A stretch of 64,000 nucleotides of DNA from Paenibacillus sp. FSL H8-0048 (GTDB lineage Bacteria > Bacillota > Bacilli > Paenibacillales > Paenibacillaceae). The position numbers and the translations under genes are program-made. Shown here in pieces: positions 60,809-64,000 of this stretch (its first letter is position 1; the number at the start of each line of letters is the position of its first letter). The notes under the pieces are model-generated. The model saw only the letters and a list, made by a program, of their open reading frames with translations. It ran no database searches and had not been told where the DNA came from. Location of the stretch: positions 5,580,001 to 5,644,000 of the forward strand of contig NZ_JBBODF010000001.1 in assembly GCF_038002825.1 (NCBI RefSeq). The letters run 5' to 3'.

Positions 60809-62029
60809 GTGCTCTATTTTATGAACCCGAAAGTGAGATGTACCCATTTGGAAGCGTTGAAGGACTTGATCGAGCAAGTGATGACCGGCCGCACTCTGAT
60901 TACGGCTACACTAAGCCAACTGCGCAGCAAGGGCGACGCCCCCTACAATAAAGTGCAGGTTAAGCCTGTTGAGCTAAAAGGAAAGCTGCATTATCAGTTT
61001 GCCTATTACATCGGCCCTAAGGTCGAACACCGCAACATTCCCGCAGAGGAGGCCGCTGGAGAGATGCTCTCTTTGCTGAGGGACACCTTCCGCCAAGGTC
61101 TGCTGTGTACGGCTGGTGCCGACTACCAAGTGCTGATCAGCAAGAAATACAAGGTATCTATTCTGACCAAATCCGCCAGCAAACAGGAAGCGCCGGATCT
61201 GGCCCATAACCGCCGGAAGCAGTATGTGCTGGATGAAGGGGAGCCGGTGCCATTCCTGGTCGAGCTTGGCATTATGAACAGCGAAGGCAAGGTGCTGGCC
61301 AAGAAATATGATAAGTTCCGCCAGATCAACCGGTTCCTGGAGATGGTTCAGGATGTGCTGGGCGATCTGCCGGCAGGCCGGCCGCTGACGATTGTGGATT
61401 TTGGCTGCGGCAAGTCTTATTTGACCTTCGCGTTGTATCACTATCTCGCCGTCCGCGAGCAGCGGGAGCTGAATATTGTCGGCCTTGACCTTAAGGCGGA
61501 TGTCATTGCGCACTGCGATGCGCTGGCTGCCAGGCTGGGCTATGACCGGCTGAAGTTCCTGGTGGGCGATATCGCGGACTATAATGAGCTGGATCAGGTG
61601 GACATGGTGGTCACGCTGCATGCTTGTGATACCGCCACCGATGCTGCACTGGAGAAGGCCGTGCGCTGGGGCGCATCGGTAATCCTCTCGGTGCCCTGCT
61701 GCCAGCATGAGCTGTTCGCGCAGGTCGAGAGCGAGGTGCTGAATCCGCTGCTGTCACACGGCATCCTGAAGGAGCGGTTCTCGGCGCTCGCCACCGATGC
61801 GATCCGGGCGAAGCTGCTGGACCTGATGGGCTACCGCAGCCAGCTGCTGGAATTCATCGACATGGAGCACACCCCGAAGAACATCCTGATTCGCGCCGTC
61901 CGCAGCGACAGCGGCGATCAGGCCGCCAAATGGCGCGAATACACGGCATTCCGCGATTTCCTCGGCGCGAAGCCTTATCTGGAGCGCGTCTGCTCCGACC
62001 TGCTGCCCGCCGGCAGTCCGGAAGCTTAA
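60809..62029 (+). CDS. class I SAM-dependent methyltransferase
   Basis: 406-residue methyltransferase. N-terminal half (about 1-180) is a separate module beginning with a helical LEALKDLIEQVMTGRTLITA; the Rossmann core starts at TIVDFGCGKSYLTFALYHYL (cofactor motif), with VGLDLKADVI, VGDIADYNELD and VTLHACDTATDAAL, then SVPCCQHEL. The HACD and PCCQH motifs are those of the METTL25/Methyltransf_32-like group, thought to act on RNA or protein. The start is GTG with CAGGAGA. The C-terminal coding region is GC-rich. Confidence 0.8.
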   Translation: MLYFMNPKVRCTHLEALKDLIEQVMTGRTLITATLSQLRSKGDAPYNKVQVKPVELKGKLHYQFAYYIGPKVEHRNIPAEEAAGEMLSLLRDTFRQGLLCTAGADYQVLISKKYKVSILTKSASKQEAPDLAHNRRKQYVLDEGEPVPFLVELGIMNSEGKVLAKKYDKFRQINRFLEMVQDVLGDLPAGRPLTIVDFGCGKSYLTFALYHYLAVREQRELNIVGLDLKADVIAHCDALAARLGYDRLKFLVGDIADYNELDQVDMVVTLHACDTATDAALEKAVRWGASVILSVPCCQHELFAQVESEVLNPLLSHGILKERFSALATDAIRAKLLDLMGYRSQLLEFIDMEHTPKNILIRAVRSDSGDQAAKWREYTAFRDFLGAKPYLERVCSDLLPAGSPEA

Positions 62030-62101
62030 TTTATGTGATGAATAGTTAAGGGTATGACAGAACGGCTGCTTCCTGATGGGGGCGGCTGTTTTTGTGCTGC
62101 T

Positions 62102-62250
62102 AGGTGCATAAGTGCTCCTCAATTGAGCGTGATAGCTGTGTTTGGTGGAATGAGGAGCATAAGTGCTCTTCATTTGAGCGTGTGAGCTACTTTTGGTTGA
62201 ATCAGGTGTATAAGTGCCCTTCATTCGCGCGTTTGAGTTAACTTAGGGGG
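62102..62250 (+). repeat. three tandem 51-bp units with mini-hairpins
   Basis: Units begin at 62102, 62153 and 62204 (period exactly 51 bp). Each starts with an 18-bp hairpin of the form AGGTGCATAAGTGCTCCT, then TCA-TTGAGCG and a TTTGGTTGAAT-like tail; the third unit is diverged. The hairpin equals the single copy at 5542. The region lies between the methyltransferase and the O-antigen-ligase-like gene. Confidence 0.8.
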
Positions 62251-62322
62251 ACCAGTTGCCTCTTCTGTTTTCCAGTATATATGGGCAGACTGTTAAGCAT
62301 CATGAGTAATAGGAGATTTAGG

Positions 62323-64000
62323 ATGCGCGTGAAAGGGTATGAACGGCAAAGTGAATGGTTGGTTACTTTGGTTTGCGGGTTGGCGTTAATAGCAGCGGGG
62401 ACAGCGGCCTGTGTGCTGAGAGGTTTCTTTTTCACCGGGGAGATGTATTTGTTCTTGACGGTGTGGTTTGGCTTGTGCGGGGTCTTGCTGGGATTGGTAA
62501 TTATCTATATGGCGGCTGGCAGAGGGGCTGGGCTGAGGCTGCACAAGGTAGATCCGAAGTTGTCTGGTGGTTACTTAAATAGGACGCAAATTGAGGAACA
62601 GTTTGAACGCAGAGAGAATACCCGGGAGTTGGCTGGCAGTATAGGTAGAGTAAGGGGGCTGGCTGTCTGGGGGTTACTCAGCGGTTGTGTGCTACTATGT
62701 CTCTTGTATGCTATTCAATCACTGGGCAGTCCCGTATCCGCGCAAGGAACGCTAAATGAAATGCTGCGCTCAGGCTTCTACACCAGCTTTATGATATTTG
62801 CTTTGTTGGCGGCACGAACCCGTCGGGGAGGGGCCCTTCTTGCGGCAGTGTGGCATCTGCTTGGAATTGCTATTAGTTTGTCAGCCCTTTTGGCGGTCTG
62901 CGGAGGTCTGCCGGTTCCTTATGCGGTGGCTTATACCCAATCGCCCGGGGTCAGTGCTACTGGTGCCAGGCTGGCCGGACTGCTTCAGTATCCGAATGCC
63001 TTTGGTGCGGTGATGGCGGTGTATCTGCTGGAACGGCTGTTTGCTGCCGCTTATAGCTTCTGGCCTGGAGAGTCTCAGGAAGGTGCGGGCAGCAGTGCGG
63101 TGCGTGCGAGTGTCAGCGGAGCGGGTGAGGTAGGGGCAGAAGGTGCGGGGGCGGGAAATATTGCTGAGCGTACGGATGTTAGCAGAGCGGGTGAGGTAGG
63201 TACAGAAGGTGTGAACGCGGGCAATAATTGGGTATGCACGGGTGTCGGCGGAGTAGATGAGTCAGGTGCAGAAACTGCGGGTGCGGGCAATAATTCGGTA
63301 CGTTCAGGTGTCGGCGGAGTAGATGAGTCAGGTGCAGGAGATGCAGGCATCATTGCAAAGCGGACCAGAGCCTGGTCCGCTTCGCAATGGCTAAGAGCGG
63401 CGCGCCTGCTGCCGCTCTTCCCGTACGCCGCCGCGCTGCTGCTCAGCGAGTCGCGCGGCGCATGGCTGGCTGCGGCTGCCGCCGGTGCCGCAGCCCTTCT
63501 CCTGAAGCGGCAACTGTTCGTGCCGCTTCTAATCACCGGCGCCGCCCCCGTTGCCGCGGCGGCGCTGCTCTACCGCCAGCTGGCCCGCTCCGGGCTGGCG
63601 GCAGAGCCCCTGCCCGGCCTGCTGCTGCTGGCCGGGCTCTGGGCCGGCGCGTGGCTGGCCGGCCTATGGCTGCACCGCCGCAGCTGCCATGCGGCGGGCG
63701 GGGTCCGCGCCGCCGTGCTGGCGCTGGCGGCGGCGGGCTGGACGGCGGCGGCCAGCGCCGTCCTGCTGCTGGTACGCGCGCGGATCACCGGGCCGTCACC
63801 GACGGCCGCCGCGCGCGGGCTGTTCTACCGCGATGCCTGGAAGCTCGCGGCAGAAGCGCCCTGGCTGGGGCGCGGGGGCGAGACCTGGCGGCATACGTAC
63901 CTTGCCGCCCAGTCCCGCCCCTACGTAGGCAGCCAGGTGCACAGCGGTTACCTCGACATCCTGCTGAACCTCGGGATGGCGGGTCTGGCTGCGGTCCTCC
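62323..64000 (+). CDS. O-antigen-ligase-like membrane protein, 3' end outside window
   Basis: Open from ATG 62323 (AGGAG 7 nt upstream) to the window end, so at least 559 residues. Hydrophobic helices alternate with loops; QYPNAFGAVMAVYLLE, SESRGAWLAAAAAG, LGRGGETW and SQVHSGYLDILLNLGM are the pattern of O-antigen ligase/Wzy-type polymerases, which join sugar repeat units at the outer face of the membrane. Residues about 255-345 are an unusual soluble insert of 22-residue repeats. The first third is Thr/Leu-coded with moderate GC; after about 63390 GC rises sharply. ATG 62302 is an in-frame alternative. Confidence 0.72.
   Translation, partial: MRVKGYERQSEWLVTLVCGLALIAAGTAACVLRGFFFTGEMYLFLTVWFGLCGVLLGLVIIYMAAGRGAGLRLHKVDPKLSGGYLNRTQIEEQFERRENTRELAGSIGRVRGLAVWGLLSGCVLLCLLYAIQSLGSPVSAQGTLNEMLRSGFYTSFMIFALLAARTRRGGALLAAVWHLLGIAISLSALLAVCGGLPVPYAVAYTQSPGVSATGARLAGLLQYPNAFGAVMAVYLLERLFAAAYSFWPGESQEGAGSSAVRASVSGAGEVGAEGAGAGNIAERTDVSRAGEVGTEGVNAGNNWVCTGVGGVDESGAETAGAGNNSVRSGVGGVDESGAGDAGIIAKRTRAWSASQWLRAARLLPLFPYAAALLLSESRGAWLAAAAAGAAALLLKRQLFVPLLITGAAPVAAAALLYRQLARSGLAAEPLPGLLLLAGLWAGAWLAGLWLHRRSCHAAGGVRAAVLALAAAGWTAAASAVLLLVRARITGPSPTAAARGLFYRDAWKLAAEAPWLGRGGETWRHTYLAAQSRPYVGSQVHSGYLDILLNLGMAGLAAVL
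63097..63350 (+). repeat. in-frame 66-bp tandem repeat inside O-antigen-ligase-like gene
   Basis: About four units of 22 codons (Gly/Ala/Glu/Val-rich, e.g. SGAGEVGAEGAGAGN and GVGGVDESGAETAGAGN). GGTGTCGGCGGAGTAGATGA recurs at 63241 and 63307, exactly 66 bp apart; earlier units are diverged. Confidence 0.8.
63351..63389. repeat. 39-bp hairpin inside the coding region
   Basis: CATTGC-A-AAGCGGACCA and TGGTCCGCTT-C-GCAATG are inverted arms (one mismatch) around GAGCC. It directly follows the tandem repeat and marks the shift to very GC-rich sequence. Confidence 0.7.

Noticed and set aside
61754-62224. Minus-strand ORF with a 17-residue protein repeat
   Set aside because: It is open only because the 51-bp DNA repeat is a multiple of three, and most of it lies antisense to the methyltransferase gene; no ribosome binding site.
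63075-63536. Minus-strand Pro/Ser/Thr-rich ORF with 22-residue repeats
   Set aside because: Antisense shadow of the 66-bp repeat in the O-antigen-ligase-like gene, which continues in frame on both sides.

Overview
The window reads as a chromosome segment of a Paenibacillus-like, spore-forming Firmicute. The basis is gene content rather than a database match: a YesM/YesN-type two-component pair, LplB/YtcP-type sugar permeases, xylose genes under a ROK-family XylR, a spore protease YyaC homologue, DUF1128, YtxH, DUF948 and YflT proteins, and a sigma-B operon. Start codons (many TTG), purine-rich ribosome binding sites and moderate-to-high GC fit this too. No rRNA, tRNA or CRISPR array was seen. 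The first gene and the last gene are cut by the window edges.

Layout. 1-5.4 kb: glycoside hydrolase-like protein translationally adjacent to a GH94 phosphorylase. 5.4-9.6 kb: a long leader with a Fur-like box, a P1B-4 metal ATPase, thioredoxin reductase and a glutaredoxin-like protein. 10-14.8 kb: the xylose locus (divergent xylR and xylA, then xylB) with operator and cre site. 14.9-27 kb: an AraC-type response regulator, an IS1182-type insertion with a visible target duplication, a YesM-type kinase, a two-permease ABC importer with its lipoprotein, and a GH95 glycosidase. 27-41 kb: mixed single genes, including an AT-rich orphan, a secreted transglutaminase-like protein, a MerR/nitroreductase divergent pair, a lysine permease behind a lysine riboswitch, a CvfC-like HEAT-repeat protein, an MBL hydrolase, an ABC-F ATPase, a CDF metal exporter and an NlpC/P60 cell-wall hydrolase.

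41-53.5 kb is the most coherent block. A receiver-PP2C phosphatase, a large triple-receiver hybrid kinase, a CheR-type methyltransferase and a second hybrid kinase lie directly upstream of rsbV-rsbW-sigB. This resembles the RsbY/RsbK/RsbM control of sigma-B known from Bacillus cereus, with an extra kinase. Sigma-B-like promoters (GTTTCA/G, 14 nt, GGGT- or GTTTA-type -10) precede rsbV, the DUF948/YflT operon, a divergent DUF1328 gene and ytxH, so part of the regulon appears to sit next to its regulator.

53.5-64 kb: pirin, DUF1128, YyaC, an alpha/beta hydrolase, an ArsR-type regulator with an MFS exporter behind two matching palindromic operators, an intact IS200/IS605 element (tnpA-tnpB), a DUF6483 protein, a methyltransferase, and an O-antigen-ligase-like membrane protein carrying an in-frame 66-bp tandem repeat.

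Three non-coding repeat families recur: a ~95-bp intergenic element with a terminal hairpin (four copies, all in one orientation), an 18-bp mini-hairpin (one single copy and one 51-bp-period triplet), and short TGTACAACTAAA units around the IS1182 insertion.
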